A stretch of DNA of 64,000 nucleotides, taken from positions 124,001 to 188,000 of the forward strand of contig NZ_CP192507.1 of the NCBI RefSeq assembly GCF_050613145.1. The letters run 5' to 3'. Positions 33,382 through 42,482 of this stretch are shown piece by piece. The position numbers and the translations under genes are program-made. Position 1 is the first letter of the stretch. Each line of letters starts with the position of its first letter. This DNA comes from Lysinibacillus_B sp050613145. Its GTDB lineage: Bacteria; Bacillota; Bacilli; Bacillales_A; Planococcaceae. The notes under the pieces are model-generated. The model saw only the letters and a list, made by a program, of their open reading frames with translations, did no database searches and was not told the origin of the DNA.

Positions 33382-34843
33382 AATCTATTTGGAGAATGGT
33401 ATGGATGCTGTACAGGCGACCTATCATCAATCACCGTTAGAGGAATATAACAGCAATCCTTTTATTCAAGCGTTGCCACCATTAATGAATAAGCAAGCGA
33501 TTATTGATAGTTTAGCGATGTCGATTTCATTTGATGAGTCGGAACGGGACTATGATAGTGCGTTTCGTCTTCATATGGTACAGAGGCTTTATAAATTATT
33601 TCAGCCATTGCCTCGGCATTTGGATGTTTGGAACACAACTTTCTCTTTGCTTTATCAGGGCTATATTTCACGTAATCCATTTGACAAGGAATATATACGC
33701 CAACGTAATCAAATGGGCAAAGAGATTATTAATAAAAGTTTTGATATAAACAATCAGTCAACATTCCGCACCACTGCTAGCTGTGCAACTTTAATTGGCT
33801 ACTCTGGAATGGGTAAGACCAGCTCTGCCCAGAGAGTTTTAAATAATATCCCGCAAGTTATCGTGCACAACGAGTATAAAGGGCAGCCATTTAATCAGTT
33901 GCAACTAACGCATTTAACATTACAAACACCTCATTCATCGAGTCTAAAAGCATTAACACTTCAATTCTTTTTAAAGGTCGATGAAATATTAGGAACTGAT
34001 AACTATAGAAGAAATGTGTCTAAAAATACGTCAGTAGATGCGATGCTTCCGCAAATGGGACAAGTAGCAAATAACATTGGGTTAGGTCTGCTGGTTATAG
34101 ATGAGATTCAGCATTTGCAGAACCGTGCTATCAAGCAAATGATGAACTACTTTGTTACGCTAATGAATTCATTTGGTGTACCTATATTGTTCATTGGTAC
34201 GCCAGCTGCTTACTCGATTTTTCAGCAGGAGTTCCGAATTGCGCGGCGAGTAAGCGGGAACGGGGAGATTACTTGGAATAACATGGAGAACGATAAAGAG
34301 TTTCGTTTCTTTTTACAATCTCTATGGAGGTATCAATGGACGCGCACTTTTACGCTCTTATCTGATGAGATGGTGGCAGTATTTTATGAACATACACAGG
34401 GCGTATCAGATTTAATAGTTAAGCTATTTGCCAATGTACAAGTAATGGCTATTTCTACGGGTAAAGAAGCATTTAATGTGAGCATGGTGAGAAAAGTCGC
34501 TAAAGAGCAGTTTAAGCTGATGCAACCTATGATTGATGCTATTAAATCTAAAAATCCATACAAAATGCATCAGTATGAGGATTTGCGAAAGTTAGCAATG
34601 GAACAGCAAGCTCAACCTGTTATGCATACTGCTGTTAGTCCTATGAAGGTATCGAAACAATCGATTGCTATTAAAAATCCGCAGCCTATAAAGGTAACGC
34701 AAGAATATGTCTATAAAGAGGATGACATCCGTTTTAACTATCAAAAAGCCATAGAGGCAAACACTATGTATGATGCATTAGTTAAACAAGGATATATAGA
34801 TGGCATGCAGCATTGGATTGGAGGTGTGGGGAATGTTAAATAA
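33374..34843 (+). CDS. tnsC: Tn7-like transposition regulator TnsC (AAA+ ATPase)
   Basis: This 489-residue AAA+ ATPase has Walker A GYSGMGKTSSAQR and Walker B LGLLVIDEIQHLQ, followed by sensor-like ILFIGTPAA. TnsC/TniB proteins bridge the target selector (TniQ/TnsD) and TnsB and confer target immunity. The frame is open from 33341, but the ATG at 33374 has AGAGGTGG upstream and gives the natural overlap with tnsB (8 bp). The tniQ start overlaps its end by 11 bp, so tnsABC-tniQ is a tight operon. Confidence 0.93.
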   Translation: MNKIYLENGMDAVQATYHQSPLEEYNSNPFIQALPPLMNKQAIIDSLAMSISFDESERDYDSAFRLHMVQRLYKLFQPLPRHLDVWNTTFSLLYQGYISRNPFDKEYIRQRNQMGKEIINKSFDINNQSTFRTTASCATLIGYSGMGKTSSAQRVLNNIPQVIVHNEYKGQPFNQLQLTHLTLQTPHSSSLKALTLQFFLKVDEILGTDNYRRNVSKNTSVDAMLPQMGQVANNIGLGLLVIDEIQHLQNRAIKQMMNYFVTLMNSFGVPILFIGTPAAYSIFQQEFRIARRVSGNGEITWNNMENDKEFRFFLQSLWRYQWTRTFTLLSDEMVAVFYEHTQGVSDLIVKLFANVQVMAISTGKEAFNVSMVRKVAKEQFKLMQPMIDAIKSKNPYKMHQYEDLRKLAMEQQAQPVMHTAVSPMKVSKQSIAIKNPQPIKVTQEYVYKEDDIRFNYQKAIEANTMYDALVKQGYIDGMQHWIGGVGNVK

Positions 34844-35990
34844 CTTCCCAGTGCTCTATCCAGACGAATTGTTTTATAGCGCTATTGCGAGATATAGGCA
34901 AGCGAATGCGATTGATAGCAAACTAGGGGTGGAAAGGGACATCTATGGGATAGAGCGGCATCATAAAGTAGGTAAGTCGGTTTATTTTCCACAGAAGCTT
35001 GAAACATTTATTGAAAGGTTGCCCTTCTATGGAAACTTATCAGTGGATGAACTGATTTGGGAACATACGATGTTTCCGTTTTATACAGCATTTATGACCG
35101 ATGACAAAACCAATGAGATATTTGAAGCGATGAGCTATGGGAACCGGATGAGTATAGAGAATATGGTCGGTATTCCAATGTCTAAGATTAAAACCCCGCA
35201 GTTCTTGAGGTACTGCCCTTGTTGCTACGAGGAAGACTTAAATAAGTTAGGTGAAAGCTATTGGCGCAGGTTGCCACAAGTTCCCGGAGCGCTGTATTGT
35301 CCAATCCACAAAGTGCTTTATAAGGATAGCGCCATAGATATCACGAAAGAGAATTTAGATTATATCTGTGCAGATGATGATGTATGCAATGAGGAAACGG
35401 CGAATGATGAAGAGGTGGTGGAATATAAAGAGCTAGATGAGAGATACGTACGAAATGTGCAATGGCTCATGCAAAATCGGATTCGTTTACCACCGAATTA
35501 CATTAGTAGCTTCTATATAGATAGATTAAGGGAAGCAGAATTAACATCTTACGTCGGCAATATAAAGATGACAGAGTTTCTTGAAGCTTTCCAGGGACAT
35601 TACTCTGCAAATTATCTAGAACTGATGCAGAGCGCGGTCAGTATAGATGAAAGAAATAGCTGGACGAAGCTCTTTATAAGGAATACATCAAAAAATAGAA
35701 GTCCGCTACGACACTTGCTAATGCTTCAGTTCCTAAAAGTACAGCTAGCAAAGTTGTTTGAAATGGAACCAGTAATAGGGAAGCGACCAAAGAAAAAGAG
35801 CAATCGAGTTCCGATTTATTCAAGTGAGGAACGAAAACAACAATGGCTAGTGTTGCTTACAGAACATCCAAATGCGAATCGGAAAGAATTAAGAAAAATT
35901 AATAATGGATTGTTTGCATGGTTACGGATTCATGAGCGTGAGTGGTTTGATGAGGTAACGCCAAAAGGTTGTAAAAGGAGGAGAGATTAA
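34833..35990 (+). CDS. tniQ: TniQ/TnsD-family target-site selector
   Basis: This 385-residue protein opens with the TniQ-type segment LYPDELFYSAIARYRQAN. It has the zinc-binding pattern YCPCCYEEDLN, WRRLPQVPGALYCPIHKVL. It is shorter than Tn7 TnsD (~500 residues) but longer than the small TniQ of CRISPR-associated transposons. The C-terminal part has basic helix-turn-helix-like stretches that could read DNA. TnsD of Tn7 directs insertion downstream of a conserved gene; the island edge 18 bp behind lysS fits that behaviour, but the link is inference. GAGGTG precedes the ATG at 34833. Confidence 0.9.
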   Translation: MLNNFPVLYPDELFYSAIARYRQANAIDSKLGVERDIYGIERHHKVGKSVYFPQKLETFIERLPFYGNLSVDELIWEHTMFPFYTAFMTDDKTNEIFEAMSYGNRMSIENMVGIPMSKIKTPQFLRYCPCCYEEDLNKLGESYWRRLPQVPGALYCPIHKVLYKDSAIDITKENLDYICADDDVCNEETANDEEVVEYKELDERYVRNVQWLMQNRIRLPPNYISSFYIDRLREAELTSYVGNIKMTEFLEAFQGHYSANYLELMQSAVSIDERNSWTKLFIRNTSKNRSPLRHLLMLQFLKVQLAKLFEMEPVIGKRPKKKSNRVPIYSSEERKQQWLVLLTEHPNANRKELRKINNGLFAWLRIHEREWFDEVTPKGCKRRRD

Positions 35991-35992
35991 AC

Positions 35993-36583
35993 GTGAAATG
36001 TATAAAAAAAGGTGTTTATTTGTTGAGACAAAGTATTGATTTTTTTCAAATATACAAAGAATGCAACAGTCAACGATACTTGTACTCTAGCTTGGTAAAC
36101 CTTATAAAATCAACAGAATTATTTACGAAAGATTTATTACTTCAAAAGGAAGAGTACCTTCTATATAAAAATCATACTGACGAGAAATTTTTAAAAATTG
36201 TAAGTAGTAATAGAAACCAAGGTGGTGGACCTTTGTATTCTTCTGCGAGTACAGAAGATGTTGCGCTTCAACTACTTGACTATAAAGATTCTTTAAAATT
36301 ATTAAATGCTCATTATTGTTTAGATAGTGAATTAATAAATATGTGCATAAAATTAGAGCTATTTGAAAAAGAGTTACTTAATTTAGAAGTAGATTTGTAT
36401 AGGCTTACTATAATTGAGTGTTGTATGTTAAACGTGTTTAACTTTTTAAGTAGATTATTAAGGTTGCTTGGAGAACAAGAGAGTGAAAGTGTGAGGAAGG
36501 TGGTTAAGGAGATAAAAGGGGAACTACAAGAGTTCACCGAAGAGTATGAAGGCGGGAATCATAAACTGTTACGTGGTTGTTAG
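35993..36583 (+). CDS. Hypothetical helical protein behind tniQ (196 aa)
   Basis: I do not recognise this protein. It starts with GTG at 35993, two bases after the tniQ stop, with AGGAGGAG well placed, so it belongs to the tns operon. It is rich in leucine and glutamate and mostly helical, with heptad-like stretches (LFEKELLNLEVDLYRL and VVKEIKGELQEFTEEYEG). A terminator follows. It could be an accessory transposition factor or the first cargo gene. It is shorter than Tn7 TnsE and I see no similarity to it. Confidence 0.6.
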   Translation: MKCIKKGVYLLRQSIDFFQIYKECNSQRYLYSSLVNLIKSTELFTKDLLLQKEEYLLYKNHTDEKFLKIVSSNRNQGGGPLYSSASTEDVALQLLDYKDSLKLLNAHYCLDSELINMCIKLELFEKELLNLEVDLYRLTIIECCMLNVFNFLSRLLRLLGEQESESVRKVVKEIKGELQEFTEEYEGGNHKLLRGC

Positions 36584-36635
36584 GAGGAAGTAAAAAATAA
36601 GATAACTAATTAAGATGGATTAAAATGGAATTCAC

Positions 36636-36674
36636 AAAACTCCCTTGTTATTATAAAAACAAGAGAGTTTTTTT
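36636..36674 (+). terminator. Terminator of the tns operon
   Basis: AAAACTCCCTTGTT pairs with AACAAGAGAGTTTT around ATTATAAA and runs into a T-tract. It separates the tns operon from the DUF6414-like gene. Confidence 0.85.
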
Positions 36675-36703
36675 GAGCGAATAAAGACAACTAGGGGGTT
36701 TAT

Positions 36704-37492
36704 ATGAAGAAAATAATATATTTTGACGAAGGGTCAGCAACTGATATTTTACTTATGGAGCATGGGGGACAAATTACAGAAATCAATGAAAGTACAGGGA
36801 CTGTAACGCTGAAAGGACAGGTTGATGGAAGTGCCGAAGGAAAAGCAGGCACTGGGTTTTTAAATATAGTAAAAGCTACATTTAGCGTTAAATCGACTGG
36901 GGCGGTTTCCTTAGGTAAAGATAAAATAGCAACAAAAACAATAACTAATACTATATTAACGGATTTTTTAATCTTAAAAGATAGATTGGTTCGTGAAAAT
37001 AAACTTGTTGTATTGGATGGATATAAAGTTTATGCATTAATTAACTCTTTTGCTTATTTAAAAATGTATGCACCTTATATGAAAGTATTTAAGGAGGATT
37101 CGACAGCGTTTGAAGGTAGCCAGGATTTCAATTTGCAAAACGTTGATGAGATTTTAACTACAGCTAAAAGTTACTATGAACTAATAGGTATAAAAAATGG
37201 CGAGAAAATTATTCTTAGGTTTAATATAAATGAATTTAAAAATGCGTATGTGTTAACAGATTTGCCTAAAATGAATTTGAAATATCTTGCTGTAGAAGTG
37301 GGAACTTGTACGGAGGATGAGTTATTAATTGAAAAAGAATTGGCTGGTAGTAATACTAGTCAGCCACAAAATCAAATAAACGTATCAGAATTAATTAGAG
37401 GGAATATAGAGGGGGCATCAGAAGAGAACGATTTACATTTGAAAATATACGATGTAATACTCGGAGGGATAGGAATTAGTGATGAAGTTTAA
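36704..37492 (+). CDS. DUF6414-like protein, first gene of a three-gene module
   Basis: This 262-residue protein begins MKKIIYFDEGSATDILLMEH, which resembles the start of DUF6414 proteins as I recall them; no search was made. A Gly/Ala/Lys-rich segment (VDGSAEGKAGTGFLNIVKAT) is followed by a beta-rich domain. No catalytic motif is evident. AGGGGG precedes the ATG. It overlaps the AAA+ gene by 11 bp, implying translational coupling and a joint function. A sensor or adaptor for the ATPase is a reasonable guess, no more. Confidence 0.6.
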   Translation: MKKIIYFDEGSATDILLMEHGGQITEINESTGTVTLKGQVDGSAEGKAGTGFLNIVKATFSVKSTGAVSLGKDKIATKTITNTILTDFLILKDRLVRENKLVVLDGYKVYALINSFAYLKMYAPYMKVFKEDSTAFEGSQDFNLQNVDEILTTAKSYYELIGIKNGEKIILRFNINEFKNAYVLTDLPKMNLKYLAVEVGTCTEDELLIEKELAGSNTSQPQNQINVSELIRGNIEGASEENDLHLKIYDVILGGIGISDEV

Positions 37493-38594
37493 TGTGATTT
37501 ACGGACCTTTGAAATATTTTAATGAATGCCTTCCGGCGGAGGATACTATTAATTTAACGGAATTAATTAGATGGAGTGATGCTAGAAGAAATAATCCGTT
37601 AGAGGACAAGTTAATAGGTAGTTATGAAAATTTGGTGGTTTTCGGAGATGAGTACGGAGGGGTCACAGAAGCCTTTATCGAAATGTTTGTTTTAGGGATA
37701 ATTAGTTTCCAAGAGTTTTTGGGGTATTCAGAGGTGTACTTACATAATCCGCCTAATAGAATTGTTGGTCAAATAGAAAGGTATAAAGAAGAATTTAATT
37801 TAGAAGTAGGCATAAAACAGTTTGAACATTCTAAGATTACCAAAAGCGAGATAAAAAGAATTAGAGATGAATTTAGTGGCACAATACTTGGACAAGAGAG
37901 AGCAAAGGACTCATTGTTACAGAATTTATATGATATTGTTTCTCCTAAAAAGAGAAAACCTAAAGTAATCATGTTATATGGTCCCCCAGGGGTAGGTAAA
38001 ACTGAAACAGCAAACTTTATTAACAACATAGTTAATGATGGGCAAAAAATATTTAGAAAACAATTCTCGATGTATCATAATGATAGTTTTTACAGTTATA
38101 TTTTCGGAGATAGAAGTAATTCGTTTGCGAAGGATTTAATTGAAAGAGAATCAAATGTGATACTGCTAGATGAATTTGATAAATGTAATAAGTTATTTTA
38201 TAGTGCTTTTTATCAGCTCTTTGATGAAGGGGTTTTTGAAGATAAGTACTACGAGGTTAACCTAGATAATGCAATTTTCCTGTGTACTTCAAACTATCGC
38301 TCTGTAGCAGAAATTAAGCGAAATTTAGGTGAAGCGATTTATTCCAGATTTGATGGCTTTGTAGAGTATGTTGAGTTAGCTGAAGACGTTAAATTAAAGT
38401 TAATTAATGATATATTTGCATCAGAAGTAGAACTACTAGACGAACAAGATAAAGATTTTATATACGAATATAATGTTAATGGTTTTAAAATACCTGAATT
38501 ATTGAAAACACAAGTTAATGTTTTAAATAATGTAAGGGAAATTAGGAGATATTTAAAACAGATGATAGCAATACCTTTGGTGGAAAGACTTTAA
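37482..38594 (+). CDS. Clp-type AAA+ ATPase, second gene of the module
   Basis: This 370-residue protein has one AAA+ domain in its C-terminal two thirds. Walker A is MLYGPPGVGKT (Lys ~173), Walker B is VILLDEFDK, sensor 1 is FLCTSNY, and a probable arginine finger lies in SRFDGF. The sequence resembles the second ATPase domain of ClpA/B/C rather than MoxR or McrB. There is no protease domain and no ClpP-binding loop that I can identify. The N-terminal ~120 residues are unassigned. GTG at 37479 precedes the preferred ATG at 37482. The gene overlaps the DUF6414-like gene and is 29 bp from the ParB-like gene. Confidence 0.75.
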   Translation: MKFNVIYGPLKYFNECLPAEDTINLTELIRWSDARRNNPLEDKLIGSYENLVVFGDEYGGVTEAFIEMFVLGIISFQEFLGYSEVYLHNPPNRIVGQIERYKEEFNLEVGIKQFEHSKITKSEIKRIRDEFSGTILGQERAKDSLLQNLYDIVSPKKRKPKVIMLYGPPGVGKTETANFINNIVNDGQKIFRKQFSMYHNDSFYSYIFGDRSNSFAKDLIERESNVILLDEFDKCNKLFYSAFYQLFDEGVFEDKYYEVNLDNAIFLCTSNYRSVAEIKRNLGEAIYSRFDGFVEYVELAEDVKLKLINDIFASEVELLDEQDKDFIYEYNVNGFKIPELLKTQVNVLNNVREIRRYLKQMIAIPLVERL

Positions 38595-38623
38595 AAAAAT
38601 TCTTTACAATTAGGGTGAGAACG

Positions 38624-39634
38624 ATGAGTCGGATTGAAGATTGGACTAATATATTAGTGGATTTAGGAATTTCTAAAGAACATATAGAATCAATGAAAGA
38701 CTATCAAATGCAATCGATAGCACGATATCTTCCATATTATGAAGAACAAAAAAGGGAAGAAAAAACTGAATTAATATCTACGAAGAAAATAAAAGGAATA
38801 AGTACAGGATGGAATACGAGTGGAAATTCAATTTATAGTTTATTCTTCTCGGTAACAGGTGAAATAAAATTGAAAGGAGAAGGAGGGATACATGCTAATA
38901 GAATACTTGAAAATTTCAATAGCTTACAAAAGAATGGCTTGAAGTATCAGCATGATTTTTATGTTAACGAAACACTAGAACCAGTTTTAAGAGATGGTTT
39001 ACCACGGCTTCAATATTTTTTAGATGATGATATTTACTTTTCTGGAGCAACACATAGAACAATTTGTGCATTAATGTTTAATGCATCTGAAATGGTAGGG
39101 AAAGTAAAAGTATATAAGAAAAATTATGTAAAATATGAGAATTGGTTATTGAGTAATGATAATCAGAAGGTGTGGAAAGAGTTATTAAAGAAAGAATTTA
39201 GAAATATATTTATTAAAATTGAATCAAATACGTATAACAAAGTAACGAGGGTGGAAATTCATTTCAATAAACCAAAGATATTTCTTGGGGAAGTCCAAGT
39301 GGAAGTCAGGATAAATCCATCTGGTGAAGAATTATTAGATAAACAATATTTTCAAGATGAAAAGTCTAGACTAAAGTTTTTGGTGAAGAAGCTAGAAGAG
39401 TTGGATGAATTAATAGGAGACCTATATTCTGAAGTCAAGTTACCCTTTGTATATCGTGTATCTCTTAAATATAATTTGAAATTTTTATATGAAATTAAGC
39501 TTTTATTGGAAGAGAACAAGTACTATTTTATAGATATAAGAAATTCTAGGAATGAAATAGAGGGCACTTTAAGAAAGATATTCCAAAGACAATTAATTAC
39601 AGAAGGTAGTAACATAATAAAAAACAAAAAATAA
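38624..39634 (+). CDS. ParB-like-fold protein, third gene of the module
   Basis: This 336-residue protein has a central segment GLPRLQYFLDDDIYFSGATH followed by RTICALMFNASEM. It resembles the substrate loop of ParB/sulfiredoxin-like nucleases (usual form DG-HR followed by a hydrophobic helix). That domain can hydrolyse CTP or nick DNA in other systems. The N-terminal region is helical and the C-terminal ~150 residues are unassigned. The frame opens at GTG 38615, but the ATG at 38624 follows AGGGTGAG. A left-end copy of the mini-element begins 18 bp behind the stop. Confidence 0.5.
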   Translation: MSRIEDWTNILVDLGISKEHIESMKDYQMQSIARYLPYYEEQKREEKTELISTKKIKGISTGWNTSGNSIYSLFFSVTGEIKLKGEGGIHANRILENFNSLQKNGLKYQHDFYVNETLEPVLRDGLPRLQYFLDDDIYFSGATHRTICALMFNASEMVGKVKVYKKNYVKYENWLLSNDNQKVWKELLKKEFRNIFIKIESNTYNKVTRVEIHFNKPKIFLGEVQVEVRINPSGEELLDKQYFQDEKSRLKFLVKKLEELDELIGDLYSEVKLPFVYRVSLKYNLKFLYEIKLLLEENKYYFIDIRNSRNEIEGTLRKIFQRQLITEGSNIIKNKK

Positions 39635-39652
39635 TTTGTATAATCTTTACTA

Positions 39653-39825
39653 TGTCCGAGCAGAACAAAGAGCTGCTTGAGCGAACAAAGTCTCGTCAAA
39701 AATAGAACAAAGAACTAATACGATGCTGGAGCAATAAATGAAGAACAGGAAAATCCCTCGTGGATTCTCCTGTTTTCGCGTTATATATGGCGAGAATTAA
39801 AGAAGTGATATACTCAAAATAATAA
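39653..39825 (+). repeat. Degenerate left-end copy of the mini-element
   Basis: Starting TGTCCGAGCAGAACAAAGAG, this is about 80% similar to the first ~170 bp of the 451-bp element, including three GAACAAAG-type motifs. It has a terminator hairpin (AGGAAAATC with GATTCTCCT, then TTTT) with a shorter loop. Its flank ACTA before TGT also matches the flank of the right full copy. The right end is missing. It begins 18 bp after the ParB-like gene. Confidence 0.7.
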
Positions 39826-39850
39826 GTTCTATGGTTGCACCAAATTACTA

Positions 39851-40966
39851 TTAAGACTTTAATTCTTTTTCATAAATATCTTTCGTCATCTTAGCGATTT
39901 CTTCAGCGTCTATTGACTTACCTTTATATTCCGATTCAGCCACTTTTTTCATTACTTCGATGTAGCTTACGGCTAATGCTGTAGTTAAAATACTTGCAGT
40001 TCCACCACTAATCACCCCACCTACAAAAGTTCCGACTCCTGGGATGAACTTTAATAGATTTGATACGATATATCGGCCTGCCATTGCTGCTCCGCCACTT
40101 CCAACTAAGGAACCAACTATTCCGGAAATTATAGATTTGTTAAGCGAAACACCAAATATTGTGGTAATGTGCGCCAACATTCCTACCTGCATAGGAACTA
40201 GGACTGCTGCATCAGAGAATGGTATTGGCGTAAATCCCGCTCCAAAGCTTCCAGTAATATATGCTGTAGACCACGCTAAAGCATCTTCAGCCTTTTTATC
40301 AATGTTAACTTTTTGAGCATTGGTAAAAGACTTTTTTACTGCCTCGGGTAGTATTTGATAGGTGCGGTCAACAAGTTCAATTAATCCATTTGGTTTAATA
40401 ATAATATCTTCATCAATTTCCACTTCTTCAGCAACTACTGCTTGTACTGCCTTAACGTTAAGGTTTTTGTTTTCTAAAAGGTTTTTAAATTCTTTAGCGT
40501 CTTTACCATAACATTGAGTCAGCACTAAGATAACGGGTACTTTTTTTGAAAACTTGGTCATTAATTCAATTTCTAAGTCTTCGATTCTTTTGGATTGAGC
40601 ATTAATACAATACCAAATAACGTGAATGTAATCTTCTTCGTTACGGCTTAAATATAGTTCCTCTATCTTACCTTCGATTTCTTCAGTGATTTCTTCTTGA
40701 GTTTCGCTTTTTAACTCCAGACCCTTAGTATCATAAATATTAATAGGAATACCTTTTTTAGAAATTTTTCTTAGATGTTGTGTTACTGGTTCACCCATCC
40801 CGGTTTCGGCTAGTTTTTCGCGGAAAACATTGTTAATTAACGTGCTCTTTCCAACACCTGTTTTTCCAATAATCATAATGTTAACGGGTTTAAGTTTTTC
40901 GTTTTCGTTTTTTAATTTATTTATGAAATCATCTACAAAATCTATAGTGTTCTTAGTTGTAGTCAT
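39851..40966 (-). CDS. DUF697-type membrane-associated GTPase
   Basis: This 371-residue protein has an Era/YfjP-like GTPase domain: G1 IMIIGKTGVGKSTLIN, G3 IYDTKGLEL and a G4-like VLTQCYGKD. The C-terminal half has long hydrophobic segments (GAGFTPIPFSDAAVLVPMQV, then IVGSLVGSGGAAMAGR, then KFIPGVGTFVGGVISGGTAS). These are typical of DUF697-type domains and probably insert into or bind the membrane. GAGGAGGG lies before the ATG. The gene stands alone, opposite to its neighbours, between two left-end copies of the mini-element. Related GTPases occur as accessory genes in genomic islands. Confidence 0.85.
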   Translation of the reverse strand: MTTTKNTIDFVDDFINKLKNENEKLKPVNIMIIGKTGVGKSTLINNVFREKLAETGMGEPVTQHLRKISKKGIPINIYDTKGLELKSETQEEITEEIEGKIEELYLSRNEEDYIHVIWYCINAQSKRIEDLEIELMTKFSKKVPVILVLTQCYGKDAKEFKNLLENKNLNVKAVQAVVAEEVEIDEDIIIKPNGLIELVDRTYQILPEAVKKSFTNAQKVNIDKKAEDALAWSTAYITGSFGAGFTPIPFSDAAVLVPMQVGMLAHITTIFGVSLNKSIISGIVGSLVGSGGAAMAGRYIVSNLLKFIPGVGTFVGGVISGGTASILTTALAVSYIEVMKKVAESEYKGKSIDAEEIAKMTKDIYEKELKS

Positions 40967-41047
40967 AAGTACCCTCCTCCTGTATCAAATTATAATTTGT
41001 ATACTAATATTAACATTTATTATATTATTCGGATAATATAATAATCT

Positions 41048-41150
41048 CCAGACAACAAAGTCAAATCGAAATTAGAACAAAGAATTGCACCCATGTCAGA
41101 TGAAAGTGAGAAGAACAGAAGAATGCCGCGGCTTCATCTGTTTTTTATAG
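41048..41150 (+). repeat. Second degenerate left-end copy of the mini-element
   Basis: The sequence from GACAACAAAGTC through TTAGAACAAAGAATTGC to a hairpin (ACAGAAGAA with TTCATCTGT, then TTTTTT) aligns with bases ~30-150 of the 451-bp element. The TGT tip and first motif are lost. The hairpin sequence differs but pairing is kept. Confidence 0.65.
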
Positions 41151-41259
41151 TGTAATTAAATATGTTATATTTTGTAAATTTATACATACTGTAGTTAAGT
41201 TGTTTATTGAAAGTAATAAACTATTGAATGCTAATAAAACCGTAAAGGGGGCAGACATA

Positions 41260-42435
41260 ATGTCAGTAAGTTTAATTTCTAAGAATCTATTAAATCAATT
41301 CCAAGAGTTATTAGAAAAAACGGAAGGTGAATTAAATATTATTTCGCCTTTTATTGGTACTCAAACAGCTAACATGTTAGCGGAGTGGTTAGTGAAAAAT
41401 CCTTCAATTGAATGCAATATCATTACACGCTTTTATCGAGAGGACTTTATTGAGCGTGTAAGTAGTATTTATGGATTAGAGCGTTTATTACACGCTAATG
41501 CAAACATTTATGCGTTAGTAGATTTACATTCAAAACTATATTTATTTGATTCGCATTCTACAATAATTGGTTCGGCAAATTTCACTAAAGGTGGATTTAT
41601 TTCAAATCACGAGCTTTGCGTACTAATAGATGAAGAACATGAAATAGCAGAACAAGCCCATGAATATTTCTTTGATTTATTTGACCAAGTTAAAGCTTTT
41701 GAGGATGTTAGTAAGGTTACTCAAGGATGGATTGATGAAGAGAAGAAACATGTCCCACAATTAGGTGCAGAAAGAAAAAATAAAACAGTTGTTTACTCAA
41801 ATAACAAGAAACGGGGTGCGGAACTGAAAAAGATAGTTCAATCCGATTTATTTGAAAAAATACTTGAAAATAAAGTTGAAGATAATGATGCTGATGGTAT
41901 TTGGTTGAAATTTGAGGGCACAGGAGAGGACAGGATTCCTAATGACATTAATTATCAACAAATGAAGGGTATCAGAAAGCGAGATTTGAAAACCACGTAT
42001 TTTCCAAGACAGCCAAGTGGGATTTTAAAAGATGACATATTATTTCTAACAATAGTAAGTTATGATGAGCACGGAAAAGCTACGCCAATGATTGTAGGGT
42101 ATACAAAGACTTCTGGTTTTAATAAAAACAATGTTGTAGGGGATGAAGAAATTAAGGATACTCCTTGGAAACATCGTTTTCCTTATTATGTTGAATTTAC
42201 AGAGGGTAGCGTAATAAATGCACCAATAAAAAATGGTATACGATTAGTAGACTTATATAATAGCCTTGGTAAGGCTGCATTTCCTTCTTTAAGAAAGAGA
42301 GGAAATGTTAGTCAAAGCACTCTACAGAGTATGCACTTTAGAAGGTCGCATATTCGAATTACACAAGAAGCCCATGATTTTCTTATAGCAGAATTGAAAA
42401 AAAGATTTAGTAGATATGGAGAAATAACGCTTTGA
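41260..42435 (+). CDS. PLD-type nuclease, possible restriction enzyme
   Basis: This 391-residue protein has one phospholipase-D motif at residues 90-97 followed by the Ser/Asn part (HSKLYLFD, then IIGSANFTKGGF). The motif is followed by an NHELC strand, as in the NgoFVII/BfiI-like nuclease group and other single-HKD DNA endonucleases that dimerise. The C-terminal ~220 residues are unassigned and could bind DNA. ATG 41260 has AAAGGGGG nine bases upstream and is preferred to the open start at 41200. No methyltransferase partner is adjacent, so it may be a modification-dependent or abortive nuclease. Confidence 0.72.
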   Translation: MSVSLISKNLLNQFQELLEKTEGELNIISPFIGTQTANMLAEWLVKNPSIECNIITRFYREDFIERVSSIYGLERLLHANANIYALVDLHSKLYLFDSHSTIIGSANFTKGGFISNHELCVLIDEEHEIAEQAHEYFFDLFDQVKAFEDVSKVTQGWIDEEKKHVPQLGAERKNKTVVYSNNKKRGAELKKIVQSDLFEKILENKVEDNDADGIWLKFEGTGEDRIPNDINYQQMKGIRKRDLKTTYFPRQPSGILKDDILFLTIVSYDEHGKATPMIVGYTKTSGFNKNNVVGDEEIKDTPWKHRFPYYVEFTEGSVINAPIKNGIRLVDLYNSLGKAAFPSLRKRGNVSQSTLQSMHFRRSHIRITQEAHDFLIAELKKRFSRYGEITL

Positions 42436-42482
42436 ATTATACGGAACAAGAATAAAAAAACATATAAGGAGAAGATGTTAGA

